From assembly GCF_002188465.1 (NCBI RefSeq), contig NZ_NINW01000029.1:62001-126000 (forward strand): DNA of 64,000 nt, given 5' to 3'. This document shows positions 53,040-61,857 of this stretch, piece by piece. Made by a program: the position numbers and the translations under genes. Positions within the stretch are counted from its first letter, which is position 1, and the number at the start of each line of letters is the position of its first letter. The notes beneath the pieces were generated by a model. It was not told the origin of the DNA. It ran no database searches and saw nothing but the letters and a program-made list of their open reading frames with translations. Source of the DNA: Pigmentiphaga sp. NML080357. GTDB taxonomy: Bacteria; Pseudomonadota; Gammaproteobacteria; Burkholderiales; Burkholderiaceae_B.

Positions 53040-56000
53040 ATGAAGTTCACAGACATTTTCGTCCGCCGGCCCGTGCTGGCCTTGGTGGTGAGCGCGCTGA
53101 TCCTGCTCCTGGGGCTGCTGTCGCTGACGCGCCTGCCGATCCGCCAGTATCCGCTGCTGGAGAGTTCCACCATTACCGTGACCACCGAGTATCCCGGCGC
53201 TTCCGCCGAGTTGATGCAAGGCTTCGTCACCCAGCCGATCGCCCAGGCGGTGTCCTCGGTGGAAGGACTGGACTACCTGGCGTCGTCATCGGTGCAGGGC
53301 CGCAGCGTGGTGACGCTGCGCATGGAGCTGAACCGCGATTCCACCCAGGCGCTGGCAGAGGTCATGGCCAAGGTCAACCAGGTGCGCTATCGCCTTCCCG
53401 AGCAGGCCTACGATCCGGTGATCGAGCGGTCGGCGGGCGAATCCACCGACGTGGCCTATGTGGGTTTTGCCAGCGATACGCTGTCGATGCCGGCCCTGAG
53501 CGATTACGTGCGCCGGGTGGTCGAGCCCAAGTTTTCCACCATCGAGGGCGTCGCCAAGGTATCAGTCTACGGCGGGCAGCGCCTGGCGATGCGGTTGTGG
53601 CTGGATCCCGACCGGCTGGCGGGGAGGGGCCTGACCGCCGCCGACGTGGCCGAGGCCGTGCGGCGCAACAACTACCAGGCGGCGCCCGGCAAGGTGAAAG
53701 GCATGTACGTGATCGCCAACGTGCGCGTCAACACCGACCTGGTCAGCGTCGAGGAATTCCGCGACATGGTGATACGCAGCGATGCCAACGGGCTGGTGCG
53801 GCTGCGCGACGTGGGCACCGTGGAGCTGGGCGCGGCCGCGACCGAGAGCAGCGCCACCATGGACGGCGTGCCGGCCATCCACGTAGGGCTGGCGGCCACG
53901 CCGTCCGGCAATCCGCTGGTGATCGTGGACGGCATACGCAAGCAGCTGGAAGAAATCCGCAAGACCTTGCCGCCCGGCGTGGAGGCGAAGCTTGCGTTCG
54001 AGACCTCGCGTTTCATCAAGGCTTCGATCGACGAGGTGATGCACACATTGATCGAGGCCTTGATCATCGTCGTGATGGTGATCTACCTGTGCCTGGGCTC
54101 CCTGCGAACCGTGCTGGTCCCGATCGCCACCATTCCCCTGTCCATGCTCGGCGCGGCGGCGCTCATGCTGATGTTCGGCTTCAGCATCAACCTGCTCACG
54201 CTGCTGGCCATGGTGCTGGCCATCGGGCTGGTGGTGGACGACGCCATCGTAGTGGTCGAGAACGTGCATCGCCACATCGAGGAAGGGCGTTCGCCCGCGG
54301 CGGCGGCCCTGATCGGCGCGCGCGAAGTGGCGGGGCCGGTGATCGCCATGACGCTGACGCTGGCCGCGGTCTATGCGCCCATCGGCCTGATGGGCGGCCT
54401 GACGGGCGCACTGTTCAAGGAGTTCGCCTTCACGCTGGCCGGATCGGTGGTGGTGTCCGGGGTGATCGCGTTGACGCTGTCGCCTGTGATGAGTTCCTTC
54501 CTGCTCCCCGCGCAGCAGAACGAGGGCCGCATGGCGCGGCTGGCGGAGCGCTTCTTCGGCGGCCTGACGAGGCGCTATGCGGCCGTGCTGCAGTATTCGC
54601 TGCGCCATCGTTGGATAACCGGCGCGCTCGCGCTGGCGGTATGTATCAGCCTGCCCATCCTGTACGCGATGCCGCAGCGCGAACTGGCGCCGGTCGAGGA
54701 CCAGGCCAGCGTGCTGACGGCAGTCAAGTCTCCGCAGCATGCCAATCTCGATTATGTGGAACATTTCTCGCGCAAGCTGGACGAGGTCTACCAGAGCCTG
54801 CCCGAGACCACCGGCCGCTGGATCATCAACGGCAGTGACGGGCTGGCTTCCAGCATAGGCGGCATCGACCTGTCTCCGTGGGACGAGCGCAAGCGGTCGG
54901 CGGCGCAGGTCCAGGCCGACCTGCAGGCCGCGGTCAACGACGTGGAAGGCAGCAGCATCTTCGTGTTCCAGATGCCCGCGCTGCCGGGCTCCACGGGCGG
55001 CCTGCCGGTGCAGATGGTGCTGCGCAGCTCGCTCGACTACCGCACCCTGTTCGATGCGATGGAGGACATCAAGCAGCGGGCGCGCCAGAGCGGCCTGTTC
55101 GCCGTCGTGGACAGCGACCTCGATTTCAACAATCCCGTGGTGCAGATCCGGGTGGATCGCGCCAAGGCGAACAGCCTGGGCATACGCATGCGCGACGTCG
55201 GCGAATCGCTGGCGGTGCTGGTGGGCGAGAACTACATCAACCGCTTCGGCATGGACGGCCGCTCCTACGACGTCATCCCGCAAAGCACGCGCGAGCGGCG
55301 ATTGACGCCCGAGGCGCTGGCCAGCCAGTACGTGCGCACCGCGGACGATACGCTGGTTCCGCTGTCGACCGTCGTATCGGTATCGATGCAGGTCGAGCCG
55401 AACAAGCTGACTCAGTTCGACCAGCAGAATTCAGCCACGTTCCAGGCGATTCCGGCGCCCGGCGTGACGCTCGGCGACGCGGTGGCCTTCCTCGACTCGG
55501 TCGCGGCCGGCCTGCCCGCGGACTTCAGCCACGATTGGCAGTCCGACGCCCGCCAGTACAAGCAGGAGGGCAGCGCGCTGGCGCTCGCCTTCGCCGCCGC
55601 CCTGATCGTCATCTACCTGGTGCTTGCCGCCCAGTACGAAAGCCTGGTCGATCCGCTCATCATCCTGATCACCGTGCCGCTGTCGATCTGCGGCGCCCTG
55701 GTGCCGCTGGCCATGGGTGTCGCCACGCTCAACATCTATACCCAGATCGGGCTGGTGACCCTGATCGGGCTGATCAGCAAGCACGGCATCCTGATGGTGG
55801 AGTTCGCCAATGAGTTGCGCGCCGCCGGGCGATTGTCGCCGGCCGAGGCGGTGCTGCGCGCCGCGCAGATACGCCTGCGGCCCATCCTGATGACCACGGC
55901 GGCCATGGTGTTCGGACTGGTGCCGCTGCTGTTCGCCTCCGGGGCGGGGGCGCAAAGCCGTTTCGGACTCGGCTCGGTCATCGTCTGCGGCATGATCGTG

Positions 56001-56123
56001 GGTACGCTGTTCACCTTGTTCGTGCTGCCCACCGTGTACTCGGTGCTCGCGCGCGACCACGCCACGGGCGAGGCGCGCCGCCGCGAGCTGGCGCAGGCGG
56101 ATGCGGCGCCGCACCTGCATTGA
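53040..56123 (+). CDS. RND-family multidrug efflux permease
   Basis: 1027-residue HAE1-type pump (proton antiporter) of the inner membrane, with 12 transmembrane helices and two large periplasmic loops. Start FTDIFVRRPVLALVVSALILLLG is typical. The proton-relay aspartates are in GLVVDDAIVVVENVHRHIEEG near residue 398, and the matching lysine in GLISKHGILMVEFANELR near residue 907. STITVTTEYPGASAELMQGFVTQP is near residue 40. It is 18 bp after the adaptor gene and 10 bp before the outer-membrane channel gene. Closest in feel to MexI/MexK-like pumps; substrates not known from sequence. Confidence 0.95.
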   Translation: MKFTDIFVRRPVLALVVSALILLLGLLSLTRLPIRQYPLLESSTITVTTEYPGASAELMQGFVTQPIAQAVSSVEGLDYLASSSVQGRSVVTLRMELNRDSTQALAEVMAKVNQVRYRLPEQAYDPVIERSAGESTDVAYVGFASDTLSMPALSDYVRRVVEPKFSTIEGVAKVSVYGGQRLAMRLWLDPDRLAGRGLTAADVAEAVRRNNYQAAPGKVKGMYVIANVRVNTDLVSVEEFRDMVIRSDANGLVRLRDVGTVELGAAATESSATMDGVPAIHVGLAATPSGNPLVIVDGIRKQLEEIRKTLPPGVEAKLAFETSRFIKASIDEVMHTLIEALIIVVMVIYLCLGSLRTVLVPIATIPLSMLGAAALMLMFGFSINLLTLLAMVLAIGLVVDDAIVVVENVHRHIEEGRSPAAAALIGAREVAGPVIAMTLTLAAVYAPIGLMGGLTGALFKEFAFTLAGSVVVSGVIALTLSPVMSSFLLPAQQNEGRMARLAERFFGGLTRRYAAVLQYSLRHRWITGALALAVCISLPILYAMPQRELAPVEDQASVLTAVKSPQHANLDYVEHFSRKLDEVYQSLPETTGRWIINGSDGLASSIGGIDLSPWDERKRSAAQVQADLQAAVNDVEGSSIFVFQMPALPGSTGGLPVQMVLRSSLDYRTLFDAMEDIKQRARQSGLFAVVDSDLDFNNPVVQIRVDRAKANSLGIRMRDVGESLAVLVGENYINRFGMDGRSYDVIPQSTRERRLTPEALASQYVRTADDTLVPLSTVVSVSMQVEPNKLTQFDQQNSATFQAIPAPGVTLGDAVAFLDSVAAGLPADFSHDWQSDARQYKQEGSALALAFAAALIVIYLVLAAQYESLVDPLIILITVPLSICGALVPLAMGVATLNIYTQIGLVTLIGLISKHGILMVEFANELRAAGRLSPAEAVLRAAQIRLRPILMTTAAMVFGLVPLLFASGAGAQSRFGLGSVIVCGMIVGTLFTLFVLPTVYSVLARDHATGEARRRELAQADAAPHLH

Positions 56124-56133
56124 GGAGATTCGC

Positions 56134-57552
56134 ATGAACAGAAGATACGCCACGCTTGCCGTGCTGGCCGCCGTGGCGCTGGCGGGCGGCTGCGCCGTGG
56201 GGCCGCGCTATGCCGAGCCGGAGGTGCCGAAGATCGAACTCGCCAGCGCCGAGAAAGCGCAATTCAGCACGGTTTCCGTCGCCCGGTCTCCATGGTGGTC
56301 TTTTTTCGAGGATCCCGAACTGGAGCGGCTGATCGGCGCCGCGCTGGACGGCAACCACGACGTGCGGCAGGCATATGCCAGCCTCTTGGCCGCGCGCGCC
56401 GTGTTCGACGAGCGCGAGCTCGATCGCTACCCCGCCGTGACCGCGCAGGCATCCTACCGCCGCAGCATCCAGCAACAGGCCACGCCCGGCGGCGATCCGG
56501 AGCGCAAGCCCGCCGAGACCTTCCGTGCCGGTTTCGACGCGCAATGGGAAATCGACCTGTTCGGGCGGCTGGCGCACCTGAGCCGCTCGGCTCAGGCCAA
56601 TGCCGAGGCCGCGCAGGCCGAGCTGGACGGGATGCGGCTCGCCATCGCCGCCGACGTGGCCCGCTATCACTACGAGTACCTGGGATTGCAGCGCCGGCTC
56701 GAGGTGGCGCGCGCCGAGGTCGAGAACTGGCGCCGGACGGTGCGCCTGGTGCAGGCCGGCGTCGAACAGGGGCGGGGCCTGCGGGAGGACCTGGAGAACG
56801 CCCGCGCGAACCTGGCGCGCAGCGAAGCCGCCATCGCGCCGCTCTTGGCGTCCGCCCAGGAAACCAGGTACCGGCTCGATGTGCTGCTGGGCCGGCGGCC
56901 GGGCGAGACACCGGTCGGGCAGGGGATGCAGCGGCAGGCGCCCTTGGTAGGGCGGCTGCCGCTGGGCGACGCCGATTTCCTTATCCGTCGTCGTCCCGAC
57001 GTGGTGCGTGCCGAGCGCTTGCTCGCGGCCAGCACCGAGGACGTGGGCGCCGCGACGGCCGATCTCTATCCCCGGCTGAGCCTGGGCGGATTCATCGGCT
57101 TTTTCGCTCTGCGCGGCGGTGACCTGGGCAGCGCCGCGCGCGCCTTCGAGGTCGGACCCACGGTGGATTGGCCAGCCTTCCGGCTGGGTAGTGCCAGGGC
57201 GCGGTTGCGCGCCTCGCAGGCCCGGTCCGCCGGCGCGTCGGCGCGCTATGAACAGGTGCTGTTGCAGGCCCAGGAGGAAGTCGAGCGCGCGTTGACCCGG
57301 CTGGCTCGAGAGCAGGAACGGCTGGCCGCGCTGGCGCAGTCGGCCTCGCATGCGCAGGCCGCGCTCGACATCGCCACCAGGCGCTATCGGCTGGGCGCCG
57401 GTCCTTATCTTGCCGTTCTGGAGAACCAGCGCAGCTACTACCAGATCAGCCAGGAGGCCGCCCAGGCCGAGACCGCGTCGTACGTCAACGCCGTGGCGTT
57501 GTACAAGGCGCTCGGGTGGGGCATGGACGATGCGGGGCGGGAGCATCCATGA
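56134..57552 (+). CDS. Outer-membrane efflux lipoprotein (NodT/OprM family)
   Basis: 472-residue TolC-like channel. Lipoprotein signal with lipobox LAGGC, the cysteine at residue 20. Two repeats of the outer-membrane efflux fold: WWSFFEDPELERLIGAALDGNHDVRQAYA near residue 53 and RRPDVVRAERLLAASTEDVGAATADLYPRLSL near residue 285; EIDLFGRL is near residue 140. GAGGAG 7 bp before the ATG at 56134. Completes the tripartite pump; the final gene of the operon. Confidence 0.95.
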   Translation: MNRRYATLAVLAAVALAGGCAVGPRYAEPEVPKIELASAEKAQFSTVSVARSPWWSFFEDPELERLIGAALDGNHDVRQAYASLLAARAVFDERELDRYPAVTAQASYRRSIQQQATPGGDPERKPAETFRAGFDAQWEIDLFGRLAHLSRSAQANAEAAQAELDGMRLAIAADVARYHYEYLGLQRRLEVARAEVENWRRTVRLVQAGVEQGRGLREDLENARANLARSEAAIAPLLASAQETRYRLDVLLGRRPGETPVGQGMQRQAPLVGRLPLGDADFLIRRRPDVVRAERLLAASTEDVGAATADLYPRLSLGGFIGFFALRGGDLGSAARAFEVGPTVDWPAFRLGSARARLRASQARSAGASARYEQVLLQAQEEVERALTRLAREQERLAALAQSASHAQAALDIATRRYRLGAGPYLAVLENQRSYYQISQEAAQAETASYVNAVALYKALGWGMDDAGREHP

Positions 57553-57661
57553 GTTCGCCCCGACCATAGCCGAGGCATCCTGGGCGAGCTGGCTGTTCGC
57601 CGTTTTCGAGGCGGCGCCGGCCTTGGGCCTGTTGCTGTTGCTCCGGATCCTGCGTTAGCCG

Positions 57662-58090
57662 CTACGGCGGATTCAGCTCCGACTCCTGCCAGGGATCGTA
57701 GCTGCCGAAGTGCCAGATATAGCCTTCGGGGTCCTGCAGGCTGTAGCCCTTGCCGCCGTAGTCTTCCTCGCGGATGGGCCGCACCACCATCGCGCCGGCG
57801 TTGACGGCGGTCGCGTAGTGCGCGTCGGGATCGGTCACGATGATGTATGGCGTCTGGGTCTGGCGGCCGCCGATGTCGGCCGGCATTGCCGTGATTTTGC
57901 TCATCAGTTCGCTCTTGCCCGAACCGAGCATGATCATGCCGTTTCCAAACGCAAGCTCGGCATGGGCGATGTCGCCGGACTCGCCGGGCACCACCAGGTG
58001 CTTGGTGAAGCCGAAGGCCCGGCACAGCCAGTCGATCGCGGCGGGAGCATCGCGATACACCAGGCACGGAATGATGGTCGATTTCGCCAT
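57662..58090 (-). CDS. VOC (glyoxalase/bleomycin-resistance) family protein
   Basis: 142-residue protein of the vicinal-oxygen-chelate fold, YnfE/PhnB-like subgroup. It has STIIPCLVYRDAPAAIDWLCRAFGF at the start, HAELAFGNGMIMLG in the middle and YSLQDPEGYIWHFGSYDP at the end, which are the paired beta-alpha-beta modules. GGAGGG lies 5 bp before the ATG at 58090. Function not predictable; members include glyoxalases, resistance proteins and uncharacterised enzymes. Convergent with the efflux operon; 75 bp upstream is a LysR gene on the same strand. Confidence 0.88.
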   Translation of the reverse strand: MAKSTIIPCLVYRDAPAAIDWLCRAFGFTKHLVVPGESGDIAHAELAFGNGMIMLGSGKSELMSKITAMPADIGGRQTQTPYIIVTDPDAHYATAVNAGAMVVRPIREEDYGGKGYSLQDPEGYIWHFGSYDPWQESELNPP

Positions 58091-58165
58091 GAAACCCTCC
58101 GGATGTGGGATGGTGATCCCGGGAACCGTAGCATGCGCTTCCCGCCGCGAACAACCGCGCAACCG

Positions 58166-59056
58166 TTACCTCGTGTTCGGCGCAGCTTCCAGTTCGGCCG
58201 CCTGCGCCACGAGCCCGTCGATCAGCGTGCCGAGCGCCGCATGCTGCTCGCCGGGCTGGCGCGCGACGATGCCGATTTCGCGGAAGAACGGCGTCCCCGG
58301 CAGCTCGACGATGCGCACCTGCGCATCGCTTGCCGCGTTTACCAGCGTCCCGGGAATGATGGCGCAGCCGAGCCCTTCGCGGACCATGCGCAAGATGACC
58401 TCGGGTTCGTCCAGCTCCATGAAATCATCCACGTGAGCGGCGTGGCGCCTCAGGAACTGGTCGACCAGGTGTCCGCCGTGCGACCTGCGGTTGTAGCGGA
58501 TGAAGGGCAGGGTGGCCGCTACCTGCGCCCAGTTCCCTCGCGCATCGCGAGGCGCGATGCCGACATAGCGCTCGCGCATCAGCGCGATCCACTTCAGGTG
58601 TCGCGGCAGGTTGAGGTTGGGCTTGATCAGCACGGCCAGGTCCAGCTCCTCTTCGTCCACCTGGACCAGCAACTGCGCCGACATGCCCGGCACGACGTTC
58701 ACGTGCACGGAGGGATAGGCCTGGCGGAACCGGCGCAGTGCGCCGGGCAGCAAGCCGAGCTGTGCCGTGGAAATGGCGCCGATGCTGGCGGCGACGGGCG
58801 CCGGCCGGCTGCCGGCGCCGCGCATTTCCCGGTAACGCTCGACGATGTGCTCGGCTTCCGGCAGCAGTTGCCGCCCCCGCTCGCTCAGCCGCACCGATTT
58901 GCCCGCGCGCTCGAACAGCTGGCAGCCCAGGTCCTCCTCCAGCCGCTTGATCTGCGTGCTGACGGCCGACTGGGTCAAGCCTAGTTGCGCCCCGGCCGCG
59001 GAAAAAGACGAGGACCGAGCCGCGGCGATGAAGGTCTGGAGGTAGCGGATGACCAT
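58166..59056 (-). CDS. LysR-family transcriptional regulator
   Basis: 296-residue LysR protein. HTH RYLQTFIAAARSSSFSAAGAQ, LTQSAVSTQIKRLEEDLGCQLF, then RLSERGRQLLPEAE. The effector domain starts near residue 90 (ASIGAISTAQLGLLPGALRRF). AGGAAGG sits just before the ATG at 59056. It is divergent from a VOC-family protein gene (59182) across an AT-rich 125-bp gap. It likely regulates that gene, and possibly the VOC gene downstream of it. Confidence 0.93.
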   Translation of the reverse strand: MVIRYLQTFIAAARSSSFSAAGAQLGLTQSAVSTQIKRLEEDLGCQLFERAGKSVRLSERGRQLLPEAEHIVERYREMRGAGSRPAPVAASIGAISTAQLGLLPGALRRFRQAYPSVHVNVVPGMSAQLLVQVDEEELDLAVLIKPNLNLPRHLKWIALMRERYVGIAPRDARGNWAQVAATLPFIRYNRRSHGGHLVDQFLRRHAAHVDDFMELDEPEVILRMVREGLGCAIIPGTLVNAASDAQVRIVELPGTPFFREIGIVARQPGEQHAALGTLIDGLVAQAAELEAAPNTR

Positions 59057-59148
59057 GCCTTCCTGCGGAATATATCAAATAAATTTATGACAAGAGCGAA
59101 AAACTTTCGTTTCATATTAGAAGTTTCGTTCAATACAATCAAGGAACC

Positions 59149-59165
59149 GGCCCGTGACACGGGCC
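59149..59165 (+). promoter_or_regulatory. 17-bp palindrome before the VOC gene
   Basis: GGCCCGTGACACGGGCC has 8-bp arms about a central A and lies just ahead of the Shine-Dalgarno (GGAG) and start at 59182. It could be a protein-binding site or an mRNA leader hairpin. The AT-rich DNA before it (59071-59140) contains a TAAATTTA palindrome and repeated TTTCGTT, probably the LysR-controlled promoter. Confidence 0.4.
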
Positions 59166-59181
59166 TATTCCGGAGCATTCC

Positions 59182-59604
59182 ATGGCTGGCATTCCGCTTT
59201 TCCACCTCGCGTTTCCCGTGGACGACCTGGCGCAGGCGCGCGCGTTCTACGGCGATCTGCTCGGCTGTCCCGAGGGCCGCAGTTCCGATGCCTGGGTCGA
59301 TTTCAATTTCTATGGTCACCAGATCGTGGCCCATCTGTCGCCCGGCGAGGCGGGCACGCGCCACACCAGCGCCGTCGACGGCGACGATGTGCCGGTCCGG
59401 CATTTCGGCGCCATCCTTCCCATGGAAGAATGGGAGGCGCTGGCCGACAAGCTGCGCCGGGCGGGAATCGACTTCGTGATCGAACCCCATGTCCGGTTCA
59501 AGGGCGAAGTCGGCGAACAGGCTACTATGTTCTTTATGGACCCTTCGGGCAATGCGCTCGAGTTCAAGGCATTTGGCGACCTCAGCCAGGTGTTCGCGAA
59601 ATAG
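59182..59604 (+). CDS. VOC (glyoxalase/dioxygenase) family protein
   Basis: 140-residue vicinal-oxygen-chelate protein. [29 protein letters not shown] with the first metal-type histidine, [14 protein letters not shown], then [30 protein letters not shown] with the last glutamate. Similar small proteins are annotated as glyoxalases or extradiol dioxygenase-like. GGAG precedes the ATG. Divergent from a LysR regulator, so probably induced by an unknown small molecule. A DUF423 gene follows 53 bp downstream and may be co-transcribed. Confidence 0.9.
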   Translation: MAGIPLFHLAFPVDDLAQARAFYGDLLGCPEGRSSDAWVDFNFYGHQIVAHLSPGEAGTRHTSAVDGDDVPVRHFGAILPMEEWEALADKLRRAGIDFVIEPHVRFKGEVGEQATMFFMDPSGNALEFKAFGDLSQVFAK

Positions 59605-59657
59605 GCCGTCTCGGCAGCGCGCGACCCGGGCGGGGCCGTTTTTCAAGGAAGCGCTGC

Positions 59658-60026
59658 ATGTTGTTATCTTCTCGAGTCTTGCTGGGCTGCGCCGCTCCCA
59701 TGGGAGCGGCGGGTGTGATGCTGGCCGCCATGGCCACGCACCTGTCGGGCGGCGGCCTCTTGTCCACCGCCGCGCTGTTCCTGCTGCTGCATGCGGCCGC
59801 GGTTGCCGGCCTCGCGGCCATGGCGCCGCACCTCCAGCGCGGCCGGCCCGTTCTGGTAGGCGCCACCGCCCTCATCATCGCCGGTACGCTGCTGTTCTCC
59901 GTCGACCTGGCCATGCGCCAGCTGGCCGGCATGAAACTGCTCTGGGGCACCGCCCCCTTCGGCGGCGGCGCCATGATCGTAGGCTGGCTGGGCATCGCCA
60001 TCGCCGCCCTCGTCCCCGAACGCTGA
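59658..60026 (+). CDS. DUF423-family membrane protein
   Basis: 122-residue protein with four hydrophobic helices, matching DUF423 (YgdD/YwdK-like). GAAGVMLAAMATHLSGGGLLSTAALFLLLHAAAVAGLA and LLFSVDLAMRQLAG, then LLWGTAPFGGGAMIVGWLGIAI show the family pattern. AAGGAA lies 8 bp before the ATG at 59658. Inner-membrane protein of unknown function. Confidence 0.88.
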   Translation: MLLSSRVLLGCAAPMGAAGVMLAAMATHLSGGGLLSTAALFLLLHAAAVAGLAAMAPHLQRGRPVLVGATALIIAGTLLFSVDLAMRQLAGMKLLWGTAPFGGGAMIVGWLGIAIAALVPER

Positions 60027-60176
60027 CCCGCCGAGCGACATCCCTTTCTTGCGCTCAAGGCCCCGGCCCCGGTTCCGGCTCCGCTAAAGAAGGAAAGAAA
60101 GGAACGCCGCTCTCTATGCCGGCCTGGTAGTCCCCCAGGACACGGCGGATCCGGCTTTGCCGGCCCGCGCGTGTCG

Positions 60177-60211
60177 CCCCCTTGAGGCGGACGCCCGGAG
60201 GGCGTAGGGGG
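60177..60211. repeat. REP-like intergenic hairpin element
   Basis: An outer stem CCCCC (60177-60181) / GGGGG (60207-60211) encloses CGCCC-GGA-GGGCG (60192-60204). A further stem CCGGC-TTT-GCCGG lies at about 60151-60163, and GCGTAGGGGG recurs at about 60227. The style resembles the scattered intergenic hairpin repeats of Alcaligenaceae; only one copy is seen in this window. It lies just past the stop of the FMN reductase gene and may serve as its terminator. Confidence 0.4.
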
Positions 60212-60222
60212 TGGGCTTCCCT

Positions 60223-60783
60223 TCAGCGCGTAGGGGGGAGCCTTTCCACCCACGCAACATACCGATCCACGAACCCCTGGACGAACTTGGCCGTGGCCTC
60301 GTTCGTGATCTTGCCGTCTGCATCGATCAGGCCGGCCGAGTATTGGACGAAGATGCTGGGCTGCGGCAGCACGGCGACGTCCAGCGCCGACAGCACCATG
60401 CGCAGGTGTTCCTGGGCCAGGGCCGTGCCGACCTGGCTCGGCGAGGCGCCCATGATGCCCGCCGCCTTGCCTGCCCAGGAGCTCTTGCCCGCCGGGCGCG
60501 AGCCCCAGTCGATGGCGTTCTTCAGTACGCCCGGATAGGATCGGTTGTATTCGGGAGTAAAGAACAGCAATCCCTGCACGGATTCCACCTGCTGCTTGAA
60601 CTTGACCGCCGGCGCCGGAAGGGCGGCGTCGAGGTCCTGGTTGTACAGGGGCAGCTCGCCGATGGGGATTTCCTCGGTCTGCATGTGCGCGGGCAGGAGC
60701 GCGGATACCGCTTTCGCCAGCTGGCGGTTGAATGAGTCCTTGCGGAGGCTGCCGATGATCACGCCAATCTTGGTGGTGCTCAT
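60223..60783 (-). CDS. NADPH-dependent FMN reductase
   Basis: 186-residue flavodoxin-like reductase. IGVIIGSLRKDSFNRQLAKAV is the FMN phosphate loop; IPIGELPLYNQDLD and FFTPEYNRSYPGVLKNAIDWGSRP near residue 75-100 are characteristic of the ChrR/YieF azoreductase-chromate reductase group; GIMGASPSQVGTALAQEHLR follows. Reduces FMN, quinones or chromate with NAD(P)H in the cytoplasm. Last residues lie in a repeat-like GC-rich sequence, so the exact C-terminus may vary between strains. Divergent from the EEP nuclease gene. Confidence 0.93.
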   Translation of the reverse strand: MSTTKIGVIIGSLRKDSFNRQLAKAVSALLPAHMQTEEIPIGELPLYNQDLDAALPAPAVKFKQQVESVQGLLFFTPEYNRSYPGVLKNAIDWGSRPAGKSSWAGKAAGIMGASPSQVGTALAQEHLRMVLSALDVAVLPQPSIFVQYSAGLIDADGKITNEATAKFVQGFVDRYVAWVERLPPTR

Positions 60784-60984
60784 GAAGATTCCCGGATCTG
60801 GATGAAAAATGGGGATGCCGGAACCCGGTGGCGCCTTGCGCTCGCGTGCCGGTCGTTCCGGAACGAGGACTGCCGGTTCATGATAGCGCAGGGCGGGGTG
60901 TTTCCTGGCGATGCACTTGTATCCGCATGCGTGCACGGCCGCGTATCCACTAGAATGGATTCCTTCTGCCCCCTGCCGTGCACG

Positions 60985-61857
60985 ATGTCCGTTGTCCGTA
61001 TCGTCAGCTACAACATCCACAAGGGCCTCTCGGCCCTGGGGAAGCGCGAATCCGTGCAGGAGCTGCGCCTGGGCCTGCACGGGCTGCGAGCCGATCTTGC
61101 CTTCCTGCAGGAAGTGCAGGGCCGCAACGACAGATCCGGCACGCTGCACGAGCAACACCAGATGCTGGCGGCCGCGCTGCGGCTGGAGGCCGCCTACGGC
61201 CGCAACGCCGTCTACCGGCACACCGACCATGGGAATGCGCTGCTGTCGCGATTCCCCATCCTGTCGCACCAGAACCAGGACATCTCCGACCACCGGCTGG
61301 AGCAGCGGGGGCTGCTGCACGCGTGCGTAGCCATCGGCCGGCACGAGGTGCATTGTTTCGTGGTGCACCTGGGCCTGTTCGCCGGCAGCCGCACGCGGCA
61401 GGTGGCGGCCCTGGTTTCCCGTATCGAGGAAGCCGTGCCGCCCGGGGCTCCCATCCTGATCGCCGGCGATTTCAACGATTGGAACAACGTGCTGTCCGAC
61501 ATCCTCGTCAGGCGCCTGGAGGTGCACGAGGTGTTCGCGACGGCGCCGCGCGGCAATAACGTCGAGCTGCCCCGGCTGCGCGATTCGGTCCGGATGCTCG
61601 GCAAGGTACTGCGAGGCGGCGAGGCCACGCCATGGCGGCTTCGCGCGAGCCTGGCAAGCCCGCCCAAGCTCGGCATGGGCAATGAGCTGCTCGCGCCGAG
61701 ACCGCCGCGCACGTTCCCCGCGATCTTCCCGTGGCTGCGGCTGGACCGGATCTACCAGCGCGGTTTTTCGGTCAGGCAGGCCAGCGTGCTGTACGGGCGG
61801 CCGTGGACGCGGTTGTCGGACCACGCACCGTTGCTTGCCGAGCTGGAGCTACCCTGA
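60985..61857 (+). CDS. Endonuclease/exonuclease/phosphatase family protein
   Basis: 290-residue member of the exonuclease III/DNase I-like fold. SYNIHKGLSALGKRES, the metal glutamate in FLQEVQGR near residue 45, HTDHGNALLSRFPI near residue 80, FVVHLGLF with catalytic histidine near residue 130, the GDFNDWNN motif near residue 165, and the final SDHAPLLAEL. An in-frame ATG at 60955 would add ten residues (MDSFCPLPCT); family sequence starts at the later ATG. Could act on nucleic acid, phosphoinositide-like or other phosphodiesters; the substrate is not clear. Its end overlaps the end of the MFS gene by 9 bp. Confidence 0.88.
   Translation: MSVVRIVSYNIHKGLSALGKRESVQELRLGLHGLRADLAFLQEVQGRNDRSGTLHEQHQMLAAALRLEAAYGRNAVYRHTDHGNALLSRFPILSHQNQDISDHRLEQRGLLHACVAIGRHEVHCFVVHLGLFAGSRTRQVAALVSRIEEAVPPGAPILIAGDFNDWNNVLSDILVRRLEVHEVFATAPRGNNVELPRLRDSVRMLGKVLRGGEATPWRLRASLASPPKLGMGNELLAPRPPRTFPAIFPWLRLDRIYQRGFSVRQASVLYGRPWTRLSDHAPLLAELELP

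Noticed and set aside
57530-57658. Possible 42-residue membrane peptide overlapping the end of the efflux channel gene
   Set aside because: It has a hydrophobic C-terminal stretch (FAVFEAAPALGLLLLLR), but only a poor ribosome-binding site and no evidence of conservation; too weak to call.
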